Assembly: GCA_900543485.1 (NCBI GenBank)
Contig: UQRM01000014.1
Coordinates: 1-57,398 of the forward strand
Direction of reading: 5' to 3'
Source of the DNA: an uncultured Eubacterium sp.
GTDB lineage: Bacteria; Bacillota; Clostridia; Peptostreptococcales; Anaerovoracaceae
DNA: 57,398 nt
Part shown: one piece after another, positions 17,056 to 26,551 of the stretch
Layout of the letters: every line of letters begins with the position of its first letter
Position numbering within the stretch: position 1 is the stretch's first letter
Position numbers and translations under genes: made by a program
Notes under the pieces: generated by a model
What the model was told of the DNA's origin: nothing
The model's input: only the letters and a program-made list of their open reading frames with translations
The model's database searches: none

Positions 17056-18301
17056 ACTCTCTAATATCTCCGCCTAACAGCCTTATCTTGTCTTCCAACT
17101 TGCCATATCCCCTTTTAATATATTTAGTATTTCTGATAACGGTATCCCCTTCCGCCATGAGCCCTGCAATGACAAGAGCAGCGCCTCCCCTCAAATCGCC
17201 TGCGCGTACATCCGCACCACACAATATATTGTTATTTTTTATTATAACTTTTTTTTCGGATATTTCAATATCAGCTCCCATTTTTTTCAATTCTTTTGTA
17301 TATCCGAACCTGTTTTCAAATATGTTCTCTTCTATGGAAGAGCCCTTGCCCACACTGGTCAGGAATGCCGCCAGCTGGGGCTGCAGATCGGTGGGAAATC
17401 CCGGATATGGCGCGGTAGCCACACTGCACCGCATCCTCTCATCACCCTTTGCCGCCGCCCAGATCTCATCCCGGCTGTACCCCACATGATACCCGCCTTC
17501 TTCCAGCAGAGATATCAGCGGATCCAGCGTACTTCTTTCCAGCCCCTTCAGCAGCACATCGCCGCCGGTAGCCAGTGTCATCAGCAGATATGTACCGGCT
17601 TCTATCCTGTCGCCTGTGATGCTGTGCTCACATCCTGTCAGGCTCCGGCCACCTTCTATCTCTATGGTGTCAGTGCCGGCGCCTCTGACTTTTCCTCCGC
17701 ACCGGTTTATATACTTCTGCAGATCCTCTATCTCCGGCTCTCTGGCACTGTTTCTGATCCTGGTGATCCCTTTTGCCGCCAGCGCCGCCAGCATCAGGTT
17801 CTCTGTGGCTCCCACACTGGGATAATCCAGCCGGATATCAGCGCCTCTCAGGCCCCTCGCTCTCAGCTCTATATATCCGTCTCTGCAGAAAACTTCCGCT
17901 CCCATTTTCATCAGCCCCCGCAGGTGAAGGTCGATAGGCCGTCTCCCGATATCGCAGCCTCCCGGGCTGGTTATTACTGCTTCGCCACATCTGGCCAGCA
18001 GGGAACCGGCCAGAAAAACACTGGAGCGCATTTCCTTCATCAGCTCGTCAGGTATCCTGCACTCAGATAGAAATGATGCGTCTACCGACAGTACGCTCCC
18101 CTCGCGTGTGATATGACAGCCCAAGGCGTCCAGTATCCTCGTCATGCTGTCCACATCCGATATCTCCGGACATCTGCGAAAGATATTCTCTCCCTTTGTG
18201 ATCACTGATGCTGCCAATATGGGAAGCACCGAATTTTTTGCCCCCGAAACTGTCACCTCGCCCGAAAGCTTTCTGCCGCCTTTTATATGATAACTACCCA
18301 A
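17045..18301 (-). CDS. murA: UDP-N-acetylglucosamine 1-carboxyvinyltransferase MurA
   Basis: A 418-residue enzyme of the first committed peptidoglycan step (PEP + UDP-GlcNAc), target of fosfomycin. N-terminal KLSGEVTVSGAKNSVLPIL is diagnostic, and the catalytic loop SPGGCDIGRRPIDLHL (about residues 112-127) keeps the fosfomycin-reactive Cys. The start codon is TTG at 18301; GGAGGTG lies six T residues before it. That ribosome site and the T-run are part of a terminator-like hairpin. Order murG-murA-ftsQ-ftsZ is typical. Confidence 0.95.
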   Translation of the reverse strand: MGSYHIKGGRKLSGEVTVSGAKNSVLPILAASVITKGENIFRRCPEISDVDSMTRILDALGCHITREGSVLSVDASFLSECRIPDELMKEMRSSVFLAGSLLARCGEAVITSPGGCDIGRRPIDLHLRGLMKMGAEVFCRDGYIELRARGLRGADIRLDYPSVGATENLMLAALAAKGITRIRNSAREPEIEDLQKYINRCGGKVRGAGTDTIEIEGGRSLTGCEHSITGDRIEAGTYLLMTLATGGDVLLKGLERSTLDPLISLLEEGGYHVGYSRDEIWAAAKGDERMRCSVATAPYPGFPTDLQPQLAAFLTSVGKGSSIEENIFENRFGYTKELKKMGADIEISEKKVIIKNNNILCGADVRAGDLRGGAALVIAGLMAEGDTVIRNTKYIKRGYGKLEDKIRLLGGDIREYEK

Positions 18302-18343
18302 AAAAACACCTCCGAACCATATTACATGATATGTGTGAGGTGT
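18299..18343 (-). promoter_or_regulatory. Terminator-like hairpin covering the murA ribosome site
   Basis: On the minus strand ACACCTC (18337-18343) pairs with GAGGTGT (18306-18312); the 24-base loop contains a further small stem (CATAT/ATATG). The 3' arm includes the murA Shine-Dalgarno GGAGGTG, and the T-run after the stem ends in the TTG start codon. The element could terminate transcription after murG, block murA translation, or both. Confidence 0.6.
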
Positions 18344-18358
18344 CTTTGTCGTTACAGC

Positions 18359-19468
18359 CTACTGTGTCTTTTCAGGGCCCAGTATATTATCGCATATTAT
18401 CTTCACCGCGTCGAAAGGAGCACAGGCCAGACTCCCGGCTGCCATCTCTTTCATGGCCTCCGGATTGTTCTTCAGCTTCAGGATCTCGTCAGCCAGCTTA
18501 TCATTGTCCAGATCTTTCTCTTCCACTATTATTGCTCCCCCTTTATCGGCTACTGCTTTCGCATTGAAATACTGATGATTTCCCGTGACCGCCGGGGACG
18601 GTATGAATATGGCAGGTTTGCCGCACACAGTCGCCTCAGCCACTGTAAGCGCTCCGCTCCTGCTTATGACCAGATCGGAAGCCGCCAGATATTTGGCCAT
18701 TTCATGGATATATTCCACTATCGCCACATTATCCGCCAGGGCCACGCCTCTGTCGGCCAGCTCCTGATTTATCGCTTCATAATAATAGCTTCCTGTCGCC
18801 AGATATATCCTGAAATCACTGACACCGTTGAATGTCTCTATCACCTTCATCATGGCTCGGTTTACGCGTCCTGCCCCCTGGCTTCCGCCGAAAGCCAGCA
18901 CCACGAAATCCGAAGGCGTCAGACCCAGTTCAGCTCTCGCTTTTTCCTTGTCAGCTTCGATGAATTCATGCCGCACAGGATTGCCTGCCAGCACATGCTT
19001 CTCCGGGAACCTGAAATCTCCGGATGCTTCTTCAAAGCCTAAAAACAGCTTTTTCACGCCTTTTTCCAGCAATTTGTTAGCCATGCCCGCCACGGCGTTC
19101 TGTTCGTGGATATATGTCGGTATATGGAGCTTCTGAGCTTCTTTCATCACGGGAGCACTGGCATATCCGCCGGTTCCTATCACCACGTCGGGTCTGAATT
19201 CCTTGATGATCTTCCGTGACTTCTTCGCTCCTCTTCGAAGTGTTCTCATGACTTTGATATTCCTCAGAAGATGCTGTCTGTCGAACCCGTCGGCAGCTAT
19301 CAATTCTATATCGTACCCGCTCTCCGGCACCAGATCGCGCTCCAGGCCGATCTCAGAACCGACGAACAGCACCTCCGCATCCGGCTTTCTTCGTCTTATC
19401 TCATCAGCTATAGCGACGGCCGGATATATATGCCCCCCTGTGCCACCGCATGTCATTATCACTCTCAT
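18359..19468 (-). CDS. murG: MurG, lipid II synthase
   Basis: A 369-residue GT-B glycosyltransferase that adds GlcNAc to lipid I at the inner membrane face. MRVIMTCGGTGGHIYPAVA gives the first G-loop, GTGGYASAPV and HEQNAVAGMANK (about residues 96-136) are MurG signatures, and FGGSQGAGRVN and SRSGALTVAE follow. The ATG directly follows the ftsW stop (TAA-ATG) with GGGGTGAA in front. Confidence 0.96.
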   Translation of the reverse strand: MRVIMTCGGTGGHIYPAVAIADEIRRRKPDAEVLFVGSEIGLERDLVPESGYDIELIAADGFDRQHLLRNIKVMRTLRRGAKKSRKIIKEFRPDVVIGTGGYASAPVMKEAQKLHIPTYIHEQNAVAGMANKLLEKGVKKLFLGFEEASGDFRFPEKHVLAGNPVRHEFIEADKEKARAELGLTPSDFVVLAFGGSQGAGRVNRAMMKVIETFNGVSDFRIYLATGSYYYEAINQELADRGVALADNVAIVEYIHEMAKYLAASDLVISRSGALTVAEATVCGKPAIFIPSPAVTGNHQYFNAKAVADKGGAIIVEEKDLDNDKLADEILKLKNNPEAMKEMAAGSLACAPFDAVKIICDNILGPEKTQ

Positions 19469-20632
19469 TTAATTCACCCCTGTATTCTTAGGACCATGCC
19501 TCGATATATTTATCAATACTCCCGCGGAAAACATGAATATCAGCAACGCGTTCCCTCCATAGCTTATGAACGGGAGGTTTATCCCGGTAGCCGGCATGGA
19601 CGACGTGACTACCGCTATATTGAGGATGACCTGTATAGCTACCATCAGTATTATTCCCGAAGCCAGCAGCATGCCAAACTGGTCAGGAGCGTTGACTGCT
19701 ATGTGGACACCGCGCCATATGAAAAGACAATACAGCACTATCAGGAGAAGGATGCCGACAAATCCCAGCTCCTCGCCTATTATCGCCAGTATGAAATCGT
19801 TCTGCGGTTCCGGCAGATATAAGTTTTTCTGGATGCTCTTGCCCAATCCCACTCCGAAAAGTCCGCCCGAACCGAGAGCCAGCAGCGACTGGACCGCCTG
19901 ATATCCCTCATTGAGAGGGTCCGCGAACGGATCGGTGAAGCTGGTGAGTCTGCTGTACCAATAGCTGTCCTTCATGAACAGCAGTATGCTCAATATCCCG
20001 GCAGCTCCCACACCACCTGCCGTCAGAACATATCTCCACTTCAGTCCTGCTACCAGCATCATGGCTACGATTATCCCGCAGACAGTTATAGCCGTAGAAA
20101 GATTTGGCTGCATTATTATCAGCGCGCCATAAAGGCCGGCTACGCCCACCAGCGGCAGTATACCCCGGGTCAGCGATTTTATCCTGTCTCTGTCCTCGCT
20201 GAGGAACCACGCTACGAACATTATGGCCGCTATCTTGGCTATCTCGCCCGGCATGATGGTCACAGGCCCCAGCCTTATCCATCTGGTGGCGCCATTAGTA
20301 GTCTGCCCCAGCGGTGTCAATACCAATATCAGCAGCAGAACGCTGGCTATGAATATGGGTAATGCGAATTTCTTATACCTCCTGTAGTCGAAGGCCGCTC
20401 CCAGTATCATGACTCCGAATCCAAGCAGCACCCACATGCCATGACGCAACAGGTAGCTGTAGGCGTTTCCGTCCTGACTTATGGAGTAATAATAACTGGC
20501 GCTGAAGACCATGATAACTCCGAATATGACCAGCATCAGCGTAAAGAGCATCAGCCAGAAATCCCCTGATTTAAGCTTTATCGCTTTTTTCTTTCTCTTG
20601 ACCGTTTTTACCTTTTTCTCCGTTTTTTCCAA
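19469..20632 (-). CDS. ftsW: FtsW/SpoVE-type SEDS glycan polymerase
   Basis: A 387-residue protein with a very basic N-terminus (KKVKTVKRKKKAIK) and about ten membrane spans. SEDS landmarks: NGATRWIRLGP (about residues 111-121), PGEIAKIAAIMFVAW, and the C-terminal PFISYGGNALLIFM. SEDS proteins polymerise lipid II with a class B PBP, here the SpoVD-type protein upstream. The start is TTG at 20632 with GAGGG close in front; no better ATG exists upstream. Sporulation SpoVE and divisional FtsW cannot be told apart by sequence here. Confidence 0.93.
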   Translation of the reverse strand: MEKTEKKVKTVKRKKKAIKLKSGDFWLMLFTLMLVIFGVIMVFSASYYYSISQDGNAYSYLLRHGMWVLLGFGVMILGAAFDYRRYKKFALPIFIASVLLLILVLTPLGQTTNGATRWIRLGPVTIMPGEIAKIAAIMFVAWFLSEDRDRIKSLTRGILPLVGVAGLYGALIIMQPNLSTAITVCGIIVAMMLVAGLKWRYVLTAGGVGAAGILSILLFMKDSYWYSRLTSFTDPFADPLNEGYQAVQSLLALGSGGLFGVGLGKSIQKNLYLPEPQNDFILAIIGEELGFVGILLLIVLYCLFIWRGVHIAVNAPDQFGMLLASGIILMVAIQVILNIAVVTSSMPATGINLPFISYGGNALLIFMFSAGVLINISRHGPKNTGVN

Positions 20633-20641
20633 TCGCCCTCG

Positions 20642-22021
20642 TCACCTTTCCAACGCCTGAACACAGGCTTTAAAATGATTGCCCCTCTGCTCGAAGCTGG
20701 TGTACATATCCCAGCTGGCACAAGCCGGCGAAAGAAGAACGACATCTCCCGGCTGAGCGATCCTGTAGGCTTCTCTTACACAAGCTTCCATATCCTTGAG
20801 TATTATCGAATCGGTAAATCCCGCTTTCTCCGCCGCATCCTTTATCTTGGTAGCTGTTTTTCCCATCAGCAGCAGCATTTTCACCCTGCCGTCGAAGGCA
20901 TCGACGAACTCTTTGAATGATGCGTCTTTATCGTATCCTCCCGCGATCAGTATTATATTCTCCTTCATGGCTTCTATGGCCTTGATGGACGCATCCGGAT
21001 TGGTTCCTTTCGAGTCATTGACAAAACGTATATCGTCTATGGTTCCACACAGCTCCAGTCTGTGCTCCACTCCGTTGAACTCCCGCATGACTTTAGCTAT
21101 GACCTCCGCCGGGATCCCGCCAAAAAATGCTATGGCACAGGCCGCCAGCGCATTTTCCAGATTATGCGCACCCGGTATCTTCAGCTCCACAGGCCTGCAT
21201 ATCTCAGTTATCTTTCCTTCCTCGTCCTTGATGATTATCGTATCCCCATCCACATAGACGCCGAAATCCAGCGTGGTCTTCCTGCTGAAAGGCACGACTT
21301 TCGCTCTGCAGTCTTTTGCCAGCTTCATACATTCTTCATCGTCGTGATTTATCACACAATACTGTTCAGGCGTCTGATTCCTGAATACCGCCGCCTTTGC
21401 TTTCCCGTAATTCTCCATCGTCTTGTGTCTGTCCATATGGTCAGGCGTAAGGTTCAGGATGGCCGATATCTCAGGCTGGAAATCTTTTGTGGTCTCCAGC
21501 TGGAAGCTGCTGGTCTCCGTCACGAGCCAGCTATCGTCTTCCGCCGCCAGCGCCTTGGATATGACCGCTACCCCTATGTTTCCCACCACATAAGTCTTCC
21601 TTCCGGCCGCCTTATAGATCTCGCCGACCAGAGTCGTCGTGGTTGTCTTGCCGTTAGTCCCGGTGATAGCCACATATTTACCGTGTCCTATCCTGTAGGC
21701 TATCTCCAGTTCTCCTATTATCTCCGCTCCCGATGCCTGAGCTTCCTTTATGAAATCCAGATCCGGAGATACTCCCGGGCTGAGAATGAGCATATCGAAG
21801 GCGCTCATGTCTTCCGGCTCACATCCCAGATAACAAGTCACTGACTTGCCCTCCAGGAAAGCGATCAGCTGGGGATCCAGCTCATCCTTCTTCTTATTGT
21901 CCTGGACCGAAACATCCGCTCCCAGCTTTACCATGGCCTGGACAGCTGCTTTCCCTGACTTTCCCATACCAACGACCAGTATTTTCTTATCTTTGATATC
22001 TGTTACGCTTTCTCTTGGCAT
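20642..22021 (-). CDS. murD: UDP-N-acetylmuramoylalanine--D-glutamate ligase
   Basis: A 459-residue Mur ligase adding D-Glu to UDP-MurNAc-L-Ala. The N-terminal Rossmann-like domain has VVGMGKSGKAAVQAM; the ATP loop is TGTNGKTTTTTLVGE (about residues 116-130). The central domain has ILNLTPDHMDRH, and the C-terminal ligase domain has VNDSKGTNPDASIKAIEA. Full length. AGGAGTGG precedes the ATG; it lies between mraY (30 bp) and ftsW. Confidence 0.96.
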   Translation of the reverse strand: MPRESVTDIKDKKILVVGMGKSGKAAVQAMVKLGADVSVQDNKKKDELDPQLIAFLEGKSVTCYLGCEPEDMSAFDMLILSPGVSPDLDFIKEAQASGAEIIGELEIAYRIGHGKYVAITGTNGKTTTTTLVGEIYKAAGRKTYVVGNIGVAVISKALAAEDDSWLVTETSSFQLETTKDFQPEISAILNLTPDHMDRHKTMENYGKAKAAVFRNQTPEQYCVINHDDEECMKLAKDCRAKVVPFSRKTTLDFGVYVDGDTIIIKDEEGKITEICRPVELKIPGAHNLENALAACAIAFFGGIPAEVIAKVMREFNGVEHRLELCGTIDDIRFVNDSKGTNPDASIKAIEAMKENIILIAGGYDKDASFKEFVDAFDGRVKMLLLMGKTATKIKDAAEKAGFTDSIILKDMEACVREAYRIAQPGDVVLLSPACASWDMYTSFEQRGNHFKACVQALER

Positions 22022-22051
22022 TGTACCACTCCTAACATGATGAACGAATAA

Positions 22052-23020
22052 CTAAATGATTGCAAATCCCACCAGACAGCAGATCACGGTAAATATCCAA
22101 AACCCTATGACCACATGTACCTCTTTGAATCCGCACTTCTCGAAATGATGATGTATAGGCGCCATCCTGAATATCCTTTTTCCCTTTGTGATCTTGAAAT
22201 ACCCCACCTGCAGCACTACTGAAAGCGCCTCTATCACATATATGAGCCCGACTATCAACAGGAACAGCTCCATCTTCATCACTATCGCCGCCGCCGCCAG
22301 TCCTCCGCCCAGAGCCAGAGAGCCTGTATCTCCCATGAACACCTTTGCCGGATTCCTGTTGAACACCAAAAATCCCAGACAGCCTCCGCACACAGCAGCG
22401 CAGAAATACGAGCCTGATGCCAGTCCGTATGAGACTCCCGCCACCGCGAAAAACAGCGTCACCAGTGCAGTCACTCCTGAAGCCAGACCATCCAGCCCAT
22501 CAGTAAGGTTCACCGCGTTGGTCATCGCCAGTACCACGAAGACGATAAATGGTATATACCATATCCCGAAGTCGACATATATATCCGCCACAGGTATATA
22601 TACATACGTGGTCTCCGTCGAATAATTAGCCAGGAACACTGCCAATGCCACCGATATCACTATCTGGAGGCCAAATTTCTGATACGCCCGGAGGCCAAGA
22701 TTGTTCTTCTTTATAACCTTCAGATAATCATCGAAGAATCCTATGAGCCCGAAACCTATAAACACGAACAGTATTATCAACGTATCCGCCATGCTGCCAT
22801 CCCATATGAGCGACGCTGTAAAAGCCGCCGCGGCAGTGCTGATGATTATGGCGATGCCTCCCATGCTGGGAGTACCTGCTTTGGACAAATGACTTTCCGG
22901 TCCTTCTTCCCGTATGTTCTGGCCTGCCCTGGCTTTGAGGACAGGTATTTCCAGTTTGGTCAGAATGACGGAAATCACAAAAGCTGCTATGATTATTATC
23001 CCGATATTGACGTAATTCAT
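22052..23020 (-). CDS. mraY: Phospho-MurNAc-pentapeptide transferase
   Basis: A 322-residue polytopic membrane enzyme making lipid I from UDP-MurNAc-pentapeptide and undecaprenyl phosphate. The catalytic aspartates are in GFFDDYLKV (about residues 115-123) and NAVNLTDGLDGLASG (about 171-185), and the C-terminal MAPIHHHFEKCG triad of histidines is intact. Length is standard. AGGAGATATC precedes the ATG; murF ends 8 bp upstream. Confidence 0.97.
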   Translation of the reverse strand: MNYVNIGIIIIAAFVISVILTKLEIPVLKARAGQNIREEGPESHLSKAGTPSMGGIAIIISTAAAAFTASLIWDGSMADTLIILFVFIGFGLIGFFDDYLKVIKKNNLGLRAYQKFGLQIVISVALAVFLANYSTETTYVYIPVADIYVDFGIWYIPFIVFVVLAMTNAVNLTDGLDGLASGVTALVTLFFAVAGVSYGLASGSYFCAAVCGGCLGFLVFNRNPAKVFMGDTGSLALGGGLAAAAIVMKMELFLLIVGLIYVIEALSVVLQVGYFKITKGKRIFRMAPIHHHFEKCGFKEVHVVIGFWIFTVICCLVGFAII

Positions 23021-23028
23021 GATATCTC

Positions 23029-24423
23029 CTAAATACTTAAAACCTTCTCTACTATCTGTTCCATCTTCATTCCTCTGGAACCCTTAACTAAGATTATGTC
23101 CCCCTGACCTATGAGTTGATTCATTTTCCCGTATAAATCTTCCTTTTTTTTAAAGTACATCACCTGAAGGCCGCCTCCCGACGCGCCTTCCGCGATACGT
23201 TCCGCCTCGCTGCCTACAGCTATCAGTTTATCTATCCTCAGCCCTCTCGCGAAAAGTCCTACTTCAAAATGCTGTTTACCGCTCTGCTCCCCTAATTCAT
23301 ACATATCTCCCAGAATAGCTATACGGCTGCCGCTGCACGAACTTCTCTCCAGGACCTTCAGCGCGCTCTTCATGGAATCGGGACTGGCGTTGTACGTGTC
23401 ATCTATGACTCGCAATTTGTCGTTTTCCAAAAGCTTAAGCCTGCTTCCCGTAAGCTTCAGCTTCGAAAGGCCAGCCTCGGCCTCTTCTGTGGAAAGCCCC
23501 AACATGTGGCTCACCGCTATGGCCAGAGTCCCGTTGACTGCGTTATGCCTTCCCGGGACAGGAATTGCTACTCTGCTGCTTTTGGTCATATGCTCAAATG
23601 TAAATTCTATACCATCCAATCCCCTGTCGTCAATATCGGATATTATATAGTCGCTCTTTCCATCCTCGCCTACCATCACCTGACGGTAATCTCCTCTGGT
23701 ATTCTCCTTCGTCAGGAACCGGCCGTCCCACGGGAATATCAGCGCACCTCGCTCCTGCCCCATCGAAGAGATATGTTTCGCCACTTCCATCTTGGCATGA
23801 AAAATACCTTCCCGGCTTCCCAGATTCTCTATATGAGATACTCCGATGTTGGTTATGACAGCGATATGCGGTCTGACGATCTCCGCCAGTCTGTCTATCT
23901 CTCCCGCTCTGTCCATACCCATCTCCAGTACTACTGCCTGTGTGGAGCTGTCCATCTGAAAGATAGATAACGGCAGACCGATGCTATTGTTGTAATTCTT
24001 CATGTTCCTGCCGCAGCGATACTTCTCGCTGAGAGCGTAATATATCATATCACGGGTCGTAGTCTTCCCAACGCTTCCTGTGACAGCCACCTTCATCACA
24101 TCAAGAGTATCCAGATAATAGGATGCCAGCTGTCCCATGGCATAGACAGTATCCTCCACCTCTACCACATTGATGTCTCCATCCTCTGCATGATCGCACC
24201 ATCCGTTTTTGTGAGAAACGAGTACAGTCCTGCACCCTGCTTCCAAGACCTGCGGTATATAGGTGTGACCATCGTGGTTTTCGCCTTTTATGGCGACGAA
24301 CATATCCCCGGGCCCACACTGGCGCGAATCATGCTTCACTCCGGTTATGAATCCTTCATCACACGTCTTTATCAGACGTCCTCCCGTCGCCTCGACAACA
24401 GCTTCTATCGATATCTTATCCAT
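23029..24423 (-). CDS. murF: UDP-MurNAc-tripeptide--D-Ala-D-Ala ligase
   Basis: About 464 residues. The N-terminal substrate domain is followed by the ATP loop VTGSVGKTTTRDMIYYAL (about residues 113-130), central NIGVSHIENLGSREG, and the C-terminal domain with DDTYNASPDSMKSAL. It completes the cytoplasmic precursor. I prefer the ATG at 24423 (AGGTGG just upstream) to a GTG two codons earlier. It follows the transpeptidase gene by about 10 bp. Confidence 0.95.
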   Translation of the reverse strand: MDKISIEAVVEATGGRLIKTCDEGFITGVKHDSRQCGPGDMFVAIKGENHDGHTYIPQVLEAGCRTVLVSHKNGWCDHAEDGDINVVEVEDTVYAMGQLASYYLDTLDVMKVAVTGSVGKTTTRDMIYYALSEKYRCGRNMKNYNNSIGLPLSIFQMDSSTQAVVLEMGMDRAGEIDRLAEIVRPHIAVITNIGVSHIENLGSREGIFHAKMEVAKHISSMGQERGALIFPWDGRFLTKENTRGDYRQVMVGEDGKSDYIISDIDDRGLDGIEFTFEHMTKSSRVAIPVPGRHNAVNGTLAIAVSHMLGLSTEEAEAGLSKLKLTGSRLKLLENDKLRVIDDTYNASPDSMKSALKVLERSSCSGSRIAILGDMYELGEQSGKQHFEVGLFARGLRIDKLIAVGSEAERIAEGASGGGLQVMYFKKKEDLYGKMNQLIGQGDIILVKGSRGMKMEQIVEKVLSI

Positions 24424-24433
24424 ATCCACCTGC

Positions 24434-26425
24434 TCATTCGTACAAATACACCTTGCTGCCCTTCTTGACTTCCGTCCCCGCCGCAGGATACTGCTTCGTT
24501 ACGATGAAGTCACTTTCAGCAGCCGCATCTTCATCCATATCGTATGACAGCGAATCGCCTGCCAATATACCTATCGCCTCGCTGGCCTTCTCACCTACTA
24601 CATCCGGTACCTGCACACGTCCCTCATCAGCTTCCTCCTGGCTTTCTTCATCAGGAGAAATATTGAGATATCTCAGGGTATCGGACAGTATCTGCTGGAC
24701 CCCCGGCGCCGCTGTAGTACTTCCATATCGGACTCCCTTAGGACTGTCTGCTATGACCAGCACCGCCACTTGCGGATCATCCATCGGCGCCATAGCTATA
24801 CAGGACGAATAAGTGTCCTCAAGATATCCTGTGCCTTCATCGTTGACTTTGTTGGCAGTTCCCGTCTTGGCACCTACCTTGTAGCCTTCGACTTTGGCAG
24901 TTCCGCCACCGCCTTCATCTACTACATACTGCATTATATCGCACAGTTCGTCGGCTGTCTCTTTGGAAACTACCTGGCGCACGACCTTTTCATCGAATGT
25001 CTCGACCGTATTGCCGTCGGAATCCCTCAACTCTTTCACCAGTCTCGGCTGCATCAGCTTCCCATCATTGCCGAAAGCACTCACTGCCGTTATCAGCTGT
25101 ATCGGCGTGACCGCCACTCCCTGACCGAAGCCTATGGTCGCCAGCCCTACAGGGCCTGCCGAATCCTCGTCCTGAAGTATGGCTGTACCTTCTCCCGGAA
25201 AATCTATCCCTGTCTTTCCCGTTATCCCAAAAGTAGCCATATAATCATAGAATTTTTCTATACCTATCTCTGTAGCCAGCTGAACGAACACCGGGTTACA
25301 TGAATTGCCGACAGCCTGCTTGAGAGTCTGCGTCCCGTGAGGATTCTCGCTTCTCCAGCAATGTATGATCTGTCCGGCCACCTCTATAGACCCGGTACAG
25401 GTGTACGTTGAATCCAGATCTGTAACACCTTCTTCAAGAGCTATGGCCGTTGTCAGTAATTTGAACGTGGATCCAGGCTCATATGCGTCGGATATGAGGA
25501 AGTTTCTCCACATCTGGTTCCAATATGTCACCTTTTCACTGTCGGACATGCTCTCCAGCTTTTTCTGTTCCTCCTCATCCAGCGGTGTCGTCGGATCATT
25601 GAGGTCGAATTCAGGAGTCTGAGCCATGGCCAGTATCTCCCCGGTCTTCGGATTCATCACTATAGCCATCACTCTTTCAGAGCTTGTGGACTCCTGTACC
25701 TGAGCTATAGCCTTTTCCGTGTAATGTTGTATCACCTGGTCTATAGTCGTCACGATGCTGTATCCGTCCTCAGCCTGATAATATCTTTCCTCTCCATATG
25801 ACAGCCTGTTGCCGCCTGTATCGGTATAATTGACCCATCTTCCCGCGATACCGCTCAGATATGTATTGTATTGCAATTCCAGGCCCGAGCGTCCTTCGTT
25901 GTCATCGTTGACCGTTCCCAGTGTATGGGAGGCGAAAGCCCCCAGAGGGTAGCTTCTCTTGGTATCCTCGGCGATTTCCACACCCGGCAGATCAGCGTCT
26001 CTTATCTTGTCAGCGGTGTCCTTATCCACTCCCTGCTCTATCTTGACGATGCTCTGCTCCTTGGTCACCTCGCTTTTGACCTCTTCATAATCAAGTCCCA
26101 GTATTTCCGCCAGGCTCTGAGATACCTTCTCGATATTCTCATTTTTCTCGGCGTTGGTCTCCCCGGATCTCACGTCCGACGGCCGCACCCATATGGTGTA
26201 GCATGTGACGCTGACTGCCAGTTCGTTACCGTTAGTATCATATATAACGCCTCTGTCAGCCTCTATCGGCGTATCTCTCGTCTGCTGCTCCACTGCCTTC
26301 TCCGAGTACTCGCTGCCCTTCACTATCTGTATCCATCCCAGCCTCAGGCAAAGCAGAAGCAGACATACGAAGACTATGATGAGAATGATTATCAGATTTT
26401 TCTTGCTGCTGTTTAATGATGTCAC
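24434..26425 (-). CDS. Class B penicillin-binding protein with PASTA domain (SpoVD/FtsI type)
   Basis: A 663-residue septal transpeptidase: a membrane anchor at residues 10-30, the dimerisation region with EADRGVIYDTNG, and a transpeptidase domain with nucleophile motif S319-TFK, S375-CN and KTG at about 520. A single C-terminal PASTA domain (VPDVVGEKASEAIGIL, about 600-663) suits SpoVD more than plain FtsI. It partners with the FtsW-type polymerase. The start is GTG at 26425. TTAAAGGGGA-type purine boxes occur twice (about 26431-26440 and 26447-26456 as complement), the nearer one well placed as ribosome site. Confidence 0.93.
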   Translation of the reverse strand: MTSLNSSKKNLIIILIIVFVCLLLLCLRLGWIQIVKGSEYSEKAVEQQTRDTPIEADRGVIYDTNGNELAVSVTCYTIWVRPSDVRSGETNAEKNENIEKVSQSLAEILGLDYEEVKSEVTKEQSIVKIEQGVDKDTADKIRDADLPGVEIAEDTKRSYPLGAFASHTLGTVNDDNEGRSGLELQYNTYLSGIAGRWVNYTDTGGNRLSYGEERYYQAEDGYSIVTTIDQVIQHYTEKAIAQVQESTSSERVMAIVMNPKTGEILAMAQTPEFDLNDPTTPLDEEEQKKLESMSDSEKVTYWNQMWRNFLISDAYEPGSTFKLLTTAIALEEGVTDLDSTYTCTGSIEVAGQIIHCWRSENPHGTQTLKQAVGNSCNPVFVQLATEIGIEKFYDYMATFGITGKTGIDFPGEGTAILQDEDSAGPVGLATIGFGQGVAVTPIQLITAVSAFGNDGKLMQPRLVKELRDSDGNTVETFDEKVVRQVVSKETADELCDIMQYVVDEGGGGTAKVEGYKVGAKTGTANKVNDEGTGYLEDTYSSCIAMAPMDDPQVAVLVIADSPKGVRYGSTTAAPGVQQILSDTLRYLNISPDEESQEEADEGRVQVPDVVGEKASEAIGILAGDSLSYDMDEDAAAESDFIVTKQYPAAGTEVKKGSKVYLYE

Positions 26426-26551
26426 TTTACTCCCCTTTAACTTTGTTCCCCTTTAAAAAGCGACCCCGGACATGGTAATCAGCTTATTCTGCCCGGGTAT
26501 CACAGTTACATTTTATTATCTTTAACTACGACATATTATACTTTTCATCAA

